From Datura wrightii (Eukaryota > Streptophyta > Magnoliopsida > Solanales > Solanaceae), in the NCBI GenBank assembly GCA_035772735.1, contig JASDFA010000020.1, positions 12,503,501 through 12,567,500 on the forward strand: DNA of 64,000 bases, written 5' to 3'. A program made the translations under genes and the position numbers. Under the pieces are notes generated by a model. That model did no database searches. It saw only the letters and a program-made list of their open reading frames with translations, and was not told the DNA's origin. Positions within the stretch are counted from its first letter, which is position 1. Each line of letters opens with the position of its first letter. This document shows positions 43,756-54,619 of this stretch, piece after piece.

Positions 43756-46449
43756 AGCAGGAGGCCTCACCAGATGTAGTCACTAGTATGTTGAGAGTTT
43801 TTCATGTTGATGTGTATGCTTTGCTAGATCTGGGGGCTACCCTATCTTTTGTGACACCATATGTGGCCAGTATCTTCAGAGTCAGTCTCGATGTCTTGTT
43901 AGAGCCCTTCCCTGTTTCTACTCTAGTAGGTGACTCAGTTATAGCTAGACGGGTGTATAGAGATTGCCCAGTCTCAGTCCTGCATAAGGTCACCTCAACA
44001 GACATGATAGAGTTAGTCATGACCGATTTCGATGTTATTCTCGGCATGGATTGGCTATTTTCATGCTATGCTTCAGTTAATTGTAGAACCCGGTCAGTAG
44101 AGCTCAGATTTCTGGGTGAGCCAGTATTAGAATGGAAAGGTAGTTTAGTTGTGCCTGTAGGTTGATTCATTTCTTACCTTAAGGCCAGGAAGATGATTTC
44201 TAAGGGTTTCATGTACCATTTGGTTAGGGTTAAGGATTTGGAGTTCGAGACCCCGACCATTCAGTCCATACCATTAGTACATGAGTATCCAAAGGTCGTT
44301 CCTGATGATTTGCCAGGTGTCCCTCCCGAGCGGGAGATTGATTTTGGTATAGATCTTCTTCCTGACACATGACCTATATCCATTCCGCCCTATAGAATGG
44401 ATCTAGCCAAGCTAAAAGAGTTGAAGGATCAGTTGAAGGACCTGTTAGATAAGGGTTTTATTAGGCCAACTAAGTCTCCTTGGGGTGCACCAGTGTTATT
44501 TGTCCGGAAGAAGGATGGTTCGCTTCGGAAGTGCATTGACTATCAGAAGTTGAATAAGGTCACCATTAAGAACAGGTATCCTTTACCCAGGATCGATGAT
44601 TTTTTTGACCAACTTTAGGGTGCCAAGTGTTTCTCCAAGATAGATCTCAGGTTCGGGTATCACCAGCTCAGGGTTCAGGAGAGTGACATCCCGAAAACCG
44701 CTTTCAGGACTCGGTATGGTCACTATGAATTTGTTGCTATGTCTTTTGGACTAACCAATGCCCTTGCATCTTTTATGGATCTAATGAACAGGTTGTTCAA
44801 GGAATATCTAGACATGTTCGTGATTGTGTTTATCAATGATATCGTCATATACTCTCGAGACGAGGAGGAGCATGCCTCTCACTTGAGAGTAGTGCTTCAG
44901 ACCCTCAAGGATCGTTAGTTGTATGAAAAGTTTAGCAAATGTGAGTTTTGGTTGGACTTTGTGGCATTTTTGGTCCATGTGGTATCGAGTGAGGGCATAA
45001 AGGTAGATTCTCAGAAAAGCGAGGCGGTAAAGAATTGGCCCAGATCAGTGAATCCATCAGATATCAGGAGATTTTTGCGCTTAGCGGGTTACTATCAGAG
45101 ATTTTTTTAGGGCTTTTCATCTATTGCAGCACCTTTGACCAAGTTGACTCAGAAGAAGGTAAAGTTCCAATGGTCGGAGGCTTGTGAGAAAAGTTTTTAG
45201 GAATTGAAGACCCGACTCACTTCAACTCCAGTGTTGACTTTACCTGAGGGTACAAATGGCTTTTTGGTGTATTGTGATTCTTCGCGAGTTGGATTCGGTG
45301 TGTGTTGATGTAGCATGGAAAAGTGATAGCATATGCCTCGAGACAGTTGAAGGTTCATGAAAAGAACTACCCGACCCATGATCTTGAGTTGGCTGCAGTG
45401 GTGTTTGCATTGAAGATATGGAGGCAATACTTGTATGGGGTCCATGTGGATGTGTTCACGGACCACAAGAGCTTGCAATATGTGTTCATGCAGAAGGATC
45501 TCAATCTTCGGCAAAGGAGGTGGTTGGAACTACTAAAGGACTACGATATGAGTGTCCTTTACCACTCAGGCAAGGCTAATGTGGTAGAGGATGCACTTAG
45601 TAGGATCTCTATGGAGAGTGTGTCCCACGTGGATGAGGGAAAGAAGGAATTGGTGAAAGATGTCCATCGACTTGTAAGGTTGGGAGTTAGATTGGTCGAT
45701 TTCACCGATGGCGGCGTTGTTGTGCAAAACGGACCAGAATCGTCCTTGGTGGTGGATGTGAAAGATAGGCAAGATGAGGATCTGATGTTGGTAAAGCTGA
45801 AGGAAGTCGTTCGGAATCAAAAGGTGGAGGTCTTCTCCTAAGGGGGAGATGGGGTGCTGCGGTACCAGGGTGGCCTATGTGTTCAAGATGTTGATAATTT
45901 GAGGGACCGGATATTGCATGAGGCACATAGGTCCAGGTACTCTATCTATCCGGGTGACACCAAGATGTATCATGATTTGTGGGAAATATATTGGTGGAAC
46001 GACATGAAGAAGGATATTGCAGAATTTGTAGCCAAGTGCCCAAACTGTCAATAAGTGAAGGTCGAACATCAATGGTCGGGAGGTGTACTCAGGATATTAG
46101 CATTCCTACTTGGAAGTGGGAATAGATTAATATAGATTTAATTATAGGCCTACCTCGTACTCACTGACACTATGATTCTATTTAGGTGGTGGTCGACAAG
46201 TTGACCAAGGTTGCACACTTCCTACCGGTCAAAATCACAGATTCGACGAATGATTATGCCAACGTGTATATCCAGGATTTGGTGCAATTACATGGAGTTC
46301 TCTTGTCTATTATCTCAAACCGAGGTACTCAGTTTACCTCTCAGTTTTAGCGGTCTTTCCAAAAAGGTCTTGGGACTCATGTTAAACTCAGCACAACATT
46401 TCATCTACAAACAGATGGTCAGGAGTAGCGGACAATCCAGACTCTCGAG
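43756..46449 (+). pseudogene. pol: E4 pol: protease, RT, RNase H, integrase core (decayed)
   Basis: Protease LLDLGATLSFVTPYVAS (43828-43880), with the catalytic DPG changed to DLG; RT from 44397 with DLLDKGFIRPTKSPWGAPVL; the RT box reads FINDIVIYSRDE (about 44828-44863), so one catalytic Asp is replaced; RNase H and linker 45323-45841 with IAYASRQLKVHEKNYPTHDL; integrase zinc finger with HEAHRSRYSIYPG and CPNCQ (45854-46054); core fragments 46120-46449. Stops occur at, for example, 44162, 44617, 44917, 45108, 45198, 45307 and 45839. It is non-functional. Confidence 0.9.
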
Positions 46450-47188
46450 GATATGTTGAGAGCCTATGTAATGGATTTTAAAGGTAGTTCAGATGATAAC
46501 TTGCCCTTGATTGAGTTTGCTTACAATAACAGCTATCACTCCAGCATCCAGATGCCACCGCTCGAGGCTCTTTATGGGCGGAGGTGTAGATCGCCCATCG
46601 GATGGTTTAAGGTTGGTGAGGCAGCTATGATAGGACCTAATTCGGTTCATGAGGCCATGGTAAAGGTTCAGTTGATAAGGGACAGGCTGAAGACCGCTCA
46701 AAGTCATCAAAAATCATATGTTGATGTGAGGAGAAGAGATTTGGAGTTTAAGGTAGACAATTTGGGTATTTCTAAAGGTGTCTCCCATGAAGGCAGTCAT
46801 GCGGTTCGAAAAGAAAGGAAAACTCAGTCCCCACTATATTGGTCCCTACCGGGTTATGAGAAGAGTTGGTAAGGTAGCATATAAGTTGGACTTGCCATCG
46901 GAGTTATCTTCAGTTCATCCTGTCTTTCATGTATCGCTCTTGAAAAAGTGCTTGGGTGATCCATATTTAGTTGTCCCGGTGGAAAGCGTTGGTGTGGGAG
47001 ATAGCCTCAGTTATGAGGAAATTCCAGTTGCAATTTTGGATTGCCAGGTTTGGAGGCTAACAAAGAAGTAGCTTCGGTGAAGGTATTATGGAGAGACCAG
47101 CATGTTGAGGGAGCTACGTGGGAAGCCGAAGCAGCCATGATGGCTAAATACCCTCACCTGTTCCCCACCGGCTCAGTTTCAGTTTGAG
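46450..47188 (+). pseudogene. E4 integrase C-terminal part and chromodomain
   Basis: MLRAYVMDFKGSSDDNLPLI and FAYNNSYHSSIQMPPLEALY are the standard gypsy integrase stretch, followed by GPYRVMRRVGKVAYKLDLPS (the GPY/F module) and SVHPVFHVSLLKKCLGDP. A chromodomain follows with EIPVAILDCQVWRL and, after a one-base shift near 47063, VKVLWRDQHVEGATWEAEA and KYPHLFPT. The last stop is at about 47186-47188. It defines E4 as a chromovirus. Confidence 0.9.
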
Positions 47189-47395
47189 GTATCAGTTTTT
47201 TCCCTACCTCTCTAATCAGTTTCCATGTTTAGTTCATGTGCACAAGTTTGATTTATGATATGATAGATGTATGTGATGTCTGAATTTAGTTCAGCTATGT
47301 AGTTCTTTTCGGAGGTAGTCATTCCTTCAGTTTTCGGTTTAAATGATTAGTGTTTGCACATGATAACAGCATGTTTCTGTTTTCTACTTGTTTCC

Positions 47396-47430
47396 AACAT
47401 TCGAGGACAAATGTTCCCAAGGGGAGATAT
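47396..47430 (+). promoter_or_regulatory. E4 hairpin and polypurine tract
   Basis: AACATTCGAGGACAAATGTT (47396-47415): an 8-bp stem with one C-A mismatch and an AGGA loop. AAGGGGAGATAT (47419-47430) is the plus-strand primer next to the LTR start TGTAATACCCC. The mismatch is what a G-to-A change in CGAATGTT would give. Confidence 0.82.
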
Positions 47431-47993
47431 TGTAATACCCCGGAAGTTCCTAAGAGTAGACCCGGGAATTTAATACTCAAAAGTGTTGAAAGTTGGGAAA
47501 CATTTGCAGAATGAGAGGTATAATGACTCGTTATATGTAACCACGAGCTGTTGTGAGCAGTCGTGGAAAGGGATCAAGCATGGTGGCAGTGTAAACAACG
47601 AGCGTCATAATGACTCGTTGCTAGCAAGAATGGTCTATTGTCTAGAGTCGTGGTAAGGAAGTGAACTTTTATAGTATACTCGACGGGCGGGTACCACGAC
47701 CCGTTGAAGGATGCAACAAGTCGTAGTGAGGCTCGTTGTGAAGGAGTTCAGAAAATTCAAAAGAGGAGACAGCGATCAAAGGAACGACTCATGGTATCTA
47801 AGGATGAGTCATCCTGTCTATCCGTGGTGTGAATCCGGGAGAAGGATGGGACAGTGCATAGCACGGACAAGTACCACGGGTCATGGTATCTTCCAACGAC
47901 CCGTTGTGGCGGCTGTTGTTTGGTCCAATGAGTAGTTTTTCTGCGTAATCAGTAAGGGTATTTCCATCATTCCTTCATCCTAAGACCCTAACA
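47431..47993 (+). repeat. E4 3' LTR, truncated
   Basis: Aligns with 32377-32945 (TGTAATACCCC to CATCCTAAGACCCTA), then stops inside U3. It includes ATGACTCGTTATATGTAACC and other CGAGTCGTG-type motifs. About 2 kb are missing. Confidence 0.88.
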
Positions 47994-48807
47994 CTACCTG
48001 AATAACCTTATTCAGCCTTACATACCTTGATTGTCGTTTCCTGAATAACCGTCGGGTTTCCACTTGTATTCGCTAGCTCTCTTCAGCTGTAACTGTTATA
48101 CTATGAGAAAGAGATGAATTTCAATATCGATAACTTTTAATACCAATATTGACTATACTTCAACTTAACAAAACATGGCCGAAAACACATTATTTCCCGA
48201 GAGTTTAGAAGGGAGAAATGCTTACTTGAAGCCTGTGATCGTATAGAAATCAGTTTGGAGCAATTTTGATAAATTTGGCTCGGTGGGGTTACGATTCGCC
48301 GAGTGAATTTTATGAAAATAACTCCATAGTAATGCTCCCTGTGGGCTTAAACTTTGATAGTCGAAGTTAATTTAAATTTGGACGGCGTTTGGTAGTGTAT
48401 TCGGACGAAAACTGTTGAAAACCTCATTTATTACTCCCTCTGGCTGAAGCTAACTTTGGAAAATGACTTGAGATTAAAGGGAGGAACTTATATATATAAC
48501 ATGGGCGGTGGCAGGGGTGTGCCTCGCGCCCCACATTGAGGCTGCTACCCTAGCGCGTCGCGCCTCCAATTGATGCTGCCATCCTGGCGCCTCATGCCAC
48601 CCATTGAGGTAGCAAGCCTGGCGTGCGGTGCTGGCCAGTGCACTGCTGGCTAGCGCGCCGCACTGGCTGATGCATCGCGCTAGACCCTCGCGGCCTAGTC
48701 TCGTCCGATCCTGCTCCCGAGTCTTTTTTCATATGCGTCAAGCTCTTCTTACTCGTCACAAATCCACGTGTACACTTACTAATCACTAACTTTTATGGGG
48801 TGTAACA
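47994..48807 (-). repeat. Truncated LTR of the E1/E2 family
   Basis: Minus-oriented LTR head ending (plus strand) TATGGGGTGTAACA, comparable to 16400-17183. The TATA-like TATATATA is near 48490-48497. The GC-rich block (48510-48680) here consists of GCGCGTCGCGCC and CTGGCGCCTC-like motifs, instead of the CGTGTCACG motif of E1 or the CATGGCACGG motif of E2. Left end truncated against E4. Confidence 0.85.
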
Positions 48808-48866
48808 AAATCTACCACCCTATCATCATTAATTACTAAGCGCTCATCTGTCTAATCAATCACAAC

Positions 48867-50414
48867 CTACCTTGGCGGAATAACTATCGTTGTCCCGCTC
48901 CTAGTAGTGACGACCATGCGATGACTATCATTTTTCAGATTCTGAACAGTGTTGTTGGGAAGCATGGCTTTCTTCCTCTGGTTCATTACAACAGATATCT
49001 GACTCAGCTGCTGCTCAATCTGCTTTATGGCAAGGGCATGTGATTCAACCTTTTGGTTCATCCCAGAAATATTAGCGTGGAGTTCTTTGAAATGGCCATC
49101 TGTCACCTCTATCTGCTTAAGCACCTTGGATAACATATCTTCTACCTGTGAACCACTAGAATCTGGCTTGCGGTTCCTTGGAGGAACATATAAACCGCTT
49201 CTATCATTCTTGTACTCATCACGCTTCTTCCAGTCTCCATTATCTCTATATTGGCCTTGGTTATAATTGTTATCTATGTAAAAGTTCCGACCTTGGTTCC
49301 CTTGAACTTGACGCCAAGAGTCTTGGTTAGACCCCTGTGCGTTGGTTCGTAAACCCGCCCCTTGACCATTCAGATAATTAGCTTCCTCCTCAGATTCAGA
49401 TTAACCTCCATCATTCCTTGGGGTCATGCCCTGAGAACCCACAGCATTCACTTTTTCAATTCCGGCTCCGATCAAATGCTTAGCAAGAAGCCCCATTATT
49501 GTCTTAATCTCAACAATGTCTTGATATCTTTCTTCATCCTTTCTTCTCTATTATGCAAACATACCAATCGCATAAGAACCAACTGGAATCTCTGACTCTC
49601 TAGTGTGCCATGCACGATTGGTTTTGGTTATTCTGTCAAGTAGCTCAGCAACCTCGGCATAAGTGTGACTCATGAATGATCTGCCAGATCCGGTATCATC
49701 CACTGCCTTAATGTTAGCATTTAAAGATCTATAGAAAATTTCCAGCAATGTATCTGCTGGGATCCTGTGGTTGGGCACCCTTTTCAACTTCTTGTTGAAT
49801 CTCAACCACATCTCATGAAGTGCCTCAGAATTTAACTGTCTGAAGTTATATATCTCATCTTTCAACTGCAAGGCTTTCGAAGGTGGGAAAAATCTTTCAA
49901 GAAAAGCTCTCTTCAACTCCCTCCATGTGGTGATAGAATCATTGGGAAGTTCTGTCAACCAGAGCGTTGCCTCACTCCCTAATGAAAAGGGAAATAACCT
50001 CAGCCGTATTGTATCCTGACTTACTCCCGGTTGTTTGTATGCCTTGCAGATACCCACGAAATTTGTCAAGTGAGTATGGGCATCATCAGTTGCATGACCC
50101 GCAAATATTCCCTTCATATTGAGAAGTTGGATCATAGCACTGGTAATATCAAACTTTTCTCCATCAAGCAAAGGGGGAAGAACAATAGCTCCAATGGCAC
50201 CAGCTTCGTCTATATCAGATTCATCATCCTCATCGAAATACTAATGTCTCTGTTGTTCTGGACTTCTGTGCCTTCTCGCTCGCTCAACTTCAGCAGCTAG
50301 ATTTTGCTCTTCAGCAACCCTATCTAACTCACGATCTCTAGCCCGAGCTTGCTCCTCAGCCAACATTCTCGTTGTGGCTTGGTCTACTATCTCCTGTTCT
50401 TGTATGTTGGCCAT
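48867..50414 (-). pseudogene. gag: Athila-like gag (decayed, truncated)
   Basis: Probable start ATG at 50412-50414 (MANIQEQEIVDQA). A Glu/Arg-rich N-terminal helix ends at a stop near 50241. The Retrotrans_gag domain follows (49551-50171): LTNFVGICKAYKQPGVSQ, LRLFPFSLGSEATLWLTELP and FLERFFPPSKALQLKDEI. The C-terminal part (48867-49136) has a coiled-coil stretch MNQKVESHALAIKQIEQQLS and VVTTRSGTTIV, characteristic of Athila/Tat gag just before protease. Frameshifts break 49140-49550. Protease and all of pol are missing; an LTR fragment of another family lies immediately to the left. Confidence 0.9.
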
Positions 50415-50599
50415 TCTTCTTAGATTCCTTAGTATCTGCTCAAGTTCGTGATTGATTTGAACTAGGGATTTTCCTTGGCTTCTAGTACTGGAATGCACGA
50501 ACCTAAGACCTGTTAAAAACAAAAACAACAAAAGAAAAATAAAAAGGAAATAAGAACTAACAGTAAAGCAAACACAATTAACAAAAGCCTTAGCCGTAT

Positions 50600-50616
50600 T
50601 CCCCGGCAATGGCGCT
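50600..50616 (-). other. Primer binding site of the Athila-like element, tRNA-Asp (degenerate)
   Basis: Minus strand reads AGCGCCATTGCCGGGGA, a slightly mutated form of the tRNA-Asp complement TGGCGCCGTTGCCGGGGA seen intact in element G. It lies six bases from the LTR edge. Confidence 0.85.
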
Positions 50617-50622
50617 GAAATT

Positions 50623-52196
50623 TGATGTCGCCCAAATTACACCTCGCAATTGAGATATAAAGTGGTCAATGTCAAATATAGAACCTAACCAAGGTTAAGG
50701 TCGATCCCACAGAGAATATGGAAAGAACTTAAGAATGTGAATGTTTATTACTATCAGATTACTTATTTCCTAGAAGAAATAAAATACTAAAAAAGAGTAA
50801 AAACTACTAAATGCTTAAGTCAAATTCAGTTTGTATTCAATCAACAAATTGACTAGGATTGTGTTCCCCAAGACTTCATAACCATAAGGCTTTTACATAA
50901 TGATCTATTTTGGTGTTTAACATGCAATATCGGTAAGTTAGATTTACCTAAATGGTTGGTTCCCTTTCTAGATGATTACACCACGCAACTTGGTCCGTAT
51001 ACAGGTGTATGCTTAATTAACCCTTACCCTTAATATCGTATTAGCTATCCACGGACAAGTTCAAGCTATTAGATGAGGGTTGATAGCCTCAAATCTCCGT
51101 TTCCCATTCAATACCCCTTGATCTGATAAGTAAGAATAAGACGAGTTCCAAAGTTTGCAACCGTTAAGAAATAATTAAAACAAAGGGAAAAACAATACAT
51201 GCATTAAACCCCGTTCAAGAATCACTAAGTATTTCATCTATGTATGTTAATTCATCATGGTTCCCACAACCCTAGGTATGCGTTTAGCTACTCATGTTTG
51301 AATAATCACAATCACAAAATATTGAATAAATCATAATTGCAACTTACAAAAATTCATAGAAGAAAACCAAGTAAATTGAATATAACTCCAAACTTGATAA
51401 ACAAAACTCCAATGTTGATTAATTGCCAAAATCAAGAACAAAATTGTAAATTTTGTTTCTTGACCCAAGAACGATTGTAACAACACTAGAATTCGTGTGA
51501 AAGTTTGTAAAAATTACTACATACGAAAAATAAACCTAAAAATTATATTTATAGTTCGAAACAAATCTTCTCCTAACTAAATTTGGATTCCAGGTCGACA
51601 GGGGTAATGGGCCAAGTAACGACTCGTTGGTGTCCCAACGAGTCGTGATTAGTGTAAAATAATCATCCTCAACATTAGGCCCAGTCGTAGCAACTGGTCA
51701 CTGAACGACTCATCGTGTCTAGGCATGAGTCGTTAGGCCTCTCGTGGTCTTTCTTCTTCAAATATCCAGTGCACCTAACGATTCATCCTAGTGCTCTCCT
51801 GACTAGTCGTGCAGTCAGCCAACGACTCGTGATGTCGTCCGTTACCTTCACTGGATTGTTCTTCAGAAATCCTCCTCCCAGTCTTCACGATTGGCTTCAT
51901 GACTCGTTACCAGATGTAACAAGTCGTACCTTCAACCTGTGAAGTGCACTGGTTCTTAGCTTCATAAATCAATCTTATCCCATGACCTCAACAACGAGTC
52001 GTGCACAGTGACAACGACTCGTGACTTGACTAGCAGCCTCCATTCAGTCCTTTTATGCCTTACTTTGCCCCTTTCCCGTTTCGGACCTGTTTTCCTGCAA
52101 CATTCAACACAAATGCATCATATCTACATAAACATACCCAGAATGTGCATAGTTTCTTGGTTTTAAGCATCGAAAGTGTTGTAAAATCATAGAACA
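50623..52196 (-). repeat. Athila-like 5' LTR
   Basis: 1,574 bp from TGATGTCGCCC to CATAGAACA, next to the primer binding site. A TATA-like sequence (TATAAATATAA on the minus strand) lies near 51545-51555. To its right, which is upstream in element direction, is a dense palindromic array (51600-52030) with ACGACTCGT and ACGAGTCGT. The right edge abuts integrase sequence of E9 at 52197, but no duplication partner can be found because the element's 3' half is missing. Confidence 0.88.
51600..52030. promoter_or_regulatory. CGAGTCGTG palindrome array in the Athila-like LTR
   Basis: At least eight copies or near-copies: AACGACTCGTTGG and CCAACGAGTCGTG form one inverted pair (51617-51650); CAACGAGTCGTGCAC and GACAACGACTCGTGAC form another (51987-52024); weaker copies lie between. 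The position is U3, upstream of the TATA-like element. Confidence 0.65.
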
Positions 52197-52340
52197 TCAT
52201 GCAACTTATCAGAAAAAGGTTGAAAATAGCTCAGAGCTGGCAAAAATCATATGTAGATGTGAGGAGGAGAGAGTTAGAATTTGTTGTAGATGATTGGGTT
52301 TATTTGAAAATTTCACCCATGAAAGGGGTGATGAGGTTTG
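52197..52340 (+). pseudogene. E9 integrase tail, left piece
   Basis: QLIRKRLKIAQSWQKSYVDV and the following RRELEF stretch match the post-core part of gypsy integrase (E4 at 46660-46800). It ends at SPMKGVMRF, immediately followed by plastid sequence. Confidence 0.88.
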
Positions 52341-52852
52341 AGGAAACTTTGCGCAGAGTTCTATTACTATTAATGGGTGGCTCCGCGATTTCTTATGGGC
52401 ACAGGAATCCTAGGTAATTCAGGCTTATGGTTCTTCATTATCTGCATATGGCCTTTTTTTCCTAGGTGCTCATTTTTTCTGGGCTTTTAGTTTAATGTTT
52501 CTATTCAGCGGACGTGGTTTTTGGCAAGAGCTTATTGAATCCATCATTTGGGCTCATAATAAATTAAAAGTTGCTCCTGCTACTCAGCCGAGATCCTTGA
52601 GCATTATACAAGGACGTGCTGTAGGAGTAACCCGTTACCTTCTGGGTGGAATTGCCACAACATGGGCATTCTTCTTAACAAGAATTATTGCAGTAGGATA
52701 ATGGCTAGGAGGATTTGAAAAGCATTATGGCATTACCATTTCCAAGGTTTAGCCAAGGCTTAGCTCAGGACCCCACTACTCGTCGTATTTGGTTTGGTAT
52801 TGCTACCGCACATGACTTCGAGAGTCATGATGATATTACTGAGGAACGTCTT
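52341..52852 (+). other. Nuclear plastid DNA insertion (psaA 3' end - spacer - psaB 5' end)
   Basis: About 512 bp. 52341-52701 is the C-terminal part of plastid psaA (photosystem I apoprotein A1), including FLFSGRGFWQELIESIIWAH and AVGVTRYLLGGIATTWAFF, ending at its own TAA (52699-52701). A 25-bp spacer follows, then the psaB start (ATG 52727) with FPRFSQGLAQDPTTRRIWFG through DDITEERL (52852). The order and spacing are those of the plastid psaA-psaB operon. It has an in-frame TAG in the psaA part and several substitutions, so it is a non-functional nuclear copy. It lies between two halves of a gypsy integrase tail. Confidence 0.95.
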
Positions 52853-53218
52853 ATGGAAGTGAAATATGTAGGACCCTACAGGATTCTGAGACAAATTAGC
52901 AACGTGGCCTATTAGTTAGAATTACCTTCGGAGATAGCATCGGTGCACCCAGTCTTCAATGTGTCACTGTTGAAGAAGTGCATCGGTGATCCGGCATCAG
53001 TTTTTCCACTAGATAGTACGGCAGTGAAGGATAGTTCTCTTATGAAGAAGTCCCAATTTAGATCCTAGACCGTCAGGTTCATAAGTTGAGAAACAAGGAG
53101 GTTGCTTCAATAAAAGTTTTGTGGAGGAACTAGCTAGTTGAGGGGGCCACATGGTAAGCAGAAGCAGACATGAAGGCTAAATACCCTCATTTATTCCTTT
53201 CCAGTTCAGTTTCAGCAT
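52853..53218 (+). pseudogene. E9 integrase GPY/F module and chromodomain remnant
   Basis: Resumes with YVGPYRILRQISNVAY, a stop, then LELPSEIASVHPVFNVSLLK and, in changing frames, the chromodomain string ILDRQVHKLRNKEVASIKVL, then KAKYPHLF (53170-53195). About 5-7 codons of the normal tail, between MRF and the GPY motif, were replaced by the plastid DNA. Stops at 52913 and elsewhere show decay. Confidence 0.85.
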
Positions 53219-53453
53219 CAGGTATTAAATTCCTCCTTAATACTCTATTGAGTTCAGTACTTATTAGCTCTATTCATGTTTTTAATATACATCTTAGTTG
53301 CATCAGCTCAGTTAGTATGTCTATTCCAGTTTGGGGTCAGTCACTCCTTTAGAAAATCAGTTTATAGTTTCAGTTTGGGAATTTTAGCTCTTTCCCCAGT
53401 TTTCAGCAGTTTTAGCTTTCATTTGAGGACGAATCATCCCAAGAGGGAGGTAT
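53219..53453 (+). other. E9 3' untranslated region, hairpin and polypurine tract
   Basis: Non-coding, ending in ATTTGAGGACGAAT (53421-53434; 5-bp stem with one G-T pair, AGGA loop) and the tract AAGAGGGAGGTAT (53441-53453) directly before the LTR. Confidence 0.8.
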
Positions 53454-53519
53454 TGTAACACCCCATAAAGTTCCTAGACTAGACTGGGGGGTGAAATAGA
53501 GAAAATAGGAAAATGTGCA

Positions 53520-53960
53520 CCAGGTCACAGGATGACTCGTCCAGTGACTAGTGATACACACCACGAGTCGTGGAGTGGAGTCTTCCAAAGGGAAGTCTTG
53601 GTCGGGGTGACCACGAGTGGAGGTCACAACTCGTGAGGTGACCCCATGAGTCATTAAGTGCCTCGTGGTCTAGCCCAGTGAATTTGAGGAGGGAGTTCCA
53701 GTGTTGACGACGGGAGGTGACAACGAGTCGTTAAGTAGAGTAACGACTCGTGGTGTCCCTCGTCGTGTCCGGCAGGATATTTTCCCAACTCAAGTCACAA
53801 CTGATAGCCCCGAGTCGTGATACCACCTAACGACTCATGGGGTGTCTTGTAGCCTGGCCCAGAGAAAACTCAGTGTTGCCAACGGGTTGGACTCACGACT
53901 CAATCAGTACCTCACGAGTCGTGATGTCCCCCGTGAGGACTGGCAGGGTCCAAATTTCAA
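53520..53960. promoter_or_regulatory. CGAGTCGTG palindrome array in the E9 LTR
   Basis: Ten or so copies or near-copies, such as CCACGAGTCGTGG (53563-53575), CAACGAGTCGTTAAG and GTAACGACTCGTGG (53718-53755), CCCGAGTCGTGATACC, TAACGACTCATGGGG and CTCACGAGTCGTGATG. Copies occur in both orientations, spaced mostly 20-60 bp. Confidence 0.65.
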
Positions 53961-54619
53961 TGTTTTAGCAGGGGCATCTTCGTAACTTCCAACTATTTTT
54001 ATCCCTAGACTACATCATTTTGGGCATGTTTAGGAGGGGATAAATGGGGTAATCGACTTAATCCCTCTCATTTCACTCAACTCACGATCTCCATGGCAAA
54101 GAAGTTCCTGACATGCATCTCAGAGTTAAGCTAGGGCTTCCAAATTTTCTTTAGATTTCTTCAGACTTCCTTCAAGGATTCTACTCCAGGTATGTGGGAC
54201 TTCAACAAGGGAATTATTCTTCCCTTGTGTCCCAAAAGCCTTCCAGAAACTTTATCAATTTCATGCTCTAAAGTTCGAAGCTAGGGTTGTGCTCAGTCAA
54301 ATTATGAGTTTTCTTCTAGATCATGTTTCTATTGAATTCTTGGAAGCTTTTATCTATTATTACATATGTGGGTATCATTCTCTATCAAATGTGTATTTTG
54401 CCCTAGTCCTTAATTACAGTTGAAAGAGTCTTGCATGATTTTCTAGATGAAATTGTTGTTGATTCCTATAGCGCTTATAACCTTGGTGTTATTATAATTA
54501 TGTGTGAAAGTTAGCTTGTTACTAGACTCGGTCTTACTCAGTACCTAGCACCCTCAGGGACTCACAGTAATGTCAGTTGATCAGTTTGACTATAGTCAGT
54601 TTTCTTGAGGTGTCAGGAA

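Larger units (their letters stand above)
32377..47993 (+). mobile_element. E4: Tekay-like LTR retrotransposon with nested insertions, 3' truncated
   Basis: 5' LTR (32377-34938), tRNA-iMet site, gag, pol with chromodomain, polypurine tract, and the first 563 bp of the 3' LTR (47431-47993). Two later insertions sit in gag: element G (35518-41491) and a solo LTR (41840-43255), each with its own 5-bp duplication. The right end is cut where an LTR fragment of the E1/E2 family starts, so E4's own target duplication cannot be seen; ATTCC precedes it on the left. Confidence 0.93.

Noticed and set aside
50241..50609. Start of Athila-like gag at 50609
   Set aside because: That start overlaps the primer binding site; the more likely start is the ATG at 50412-50414, which begins the conserved gag N-terminus.
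52341..52852. psaA and psaB as working plastid genes, or the window as plastid DNA
   Set aside because: Both genes are truncated, psaA has an in-frame TAG, and nuclear retroelement sequence flanks both sides.
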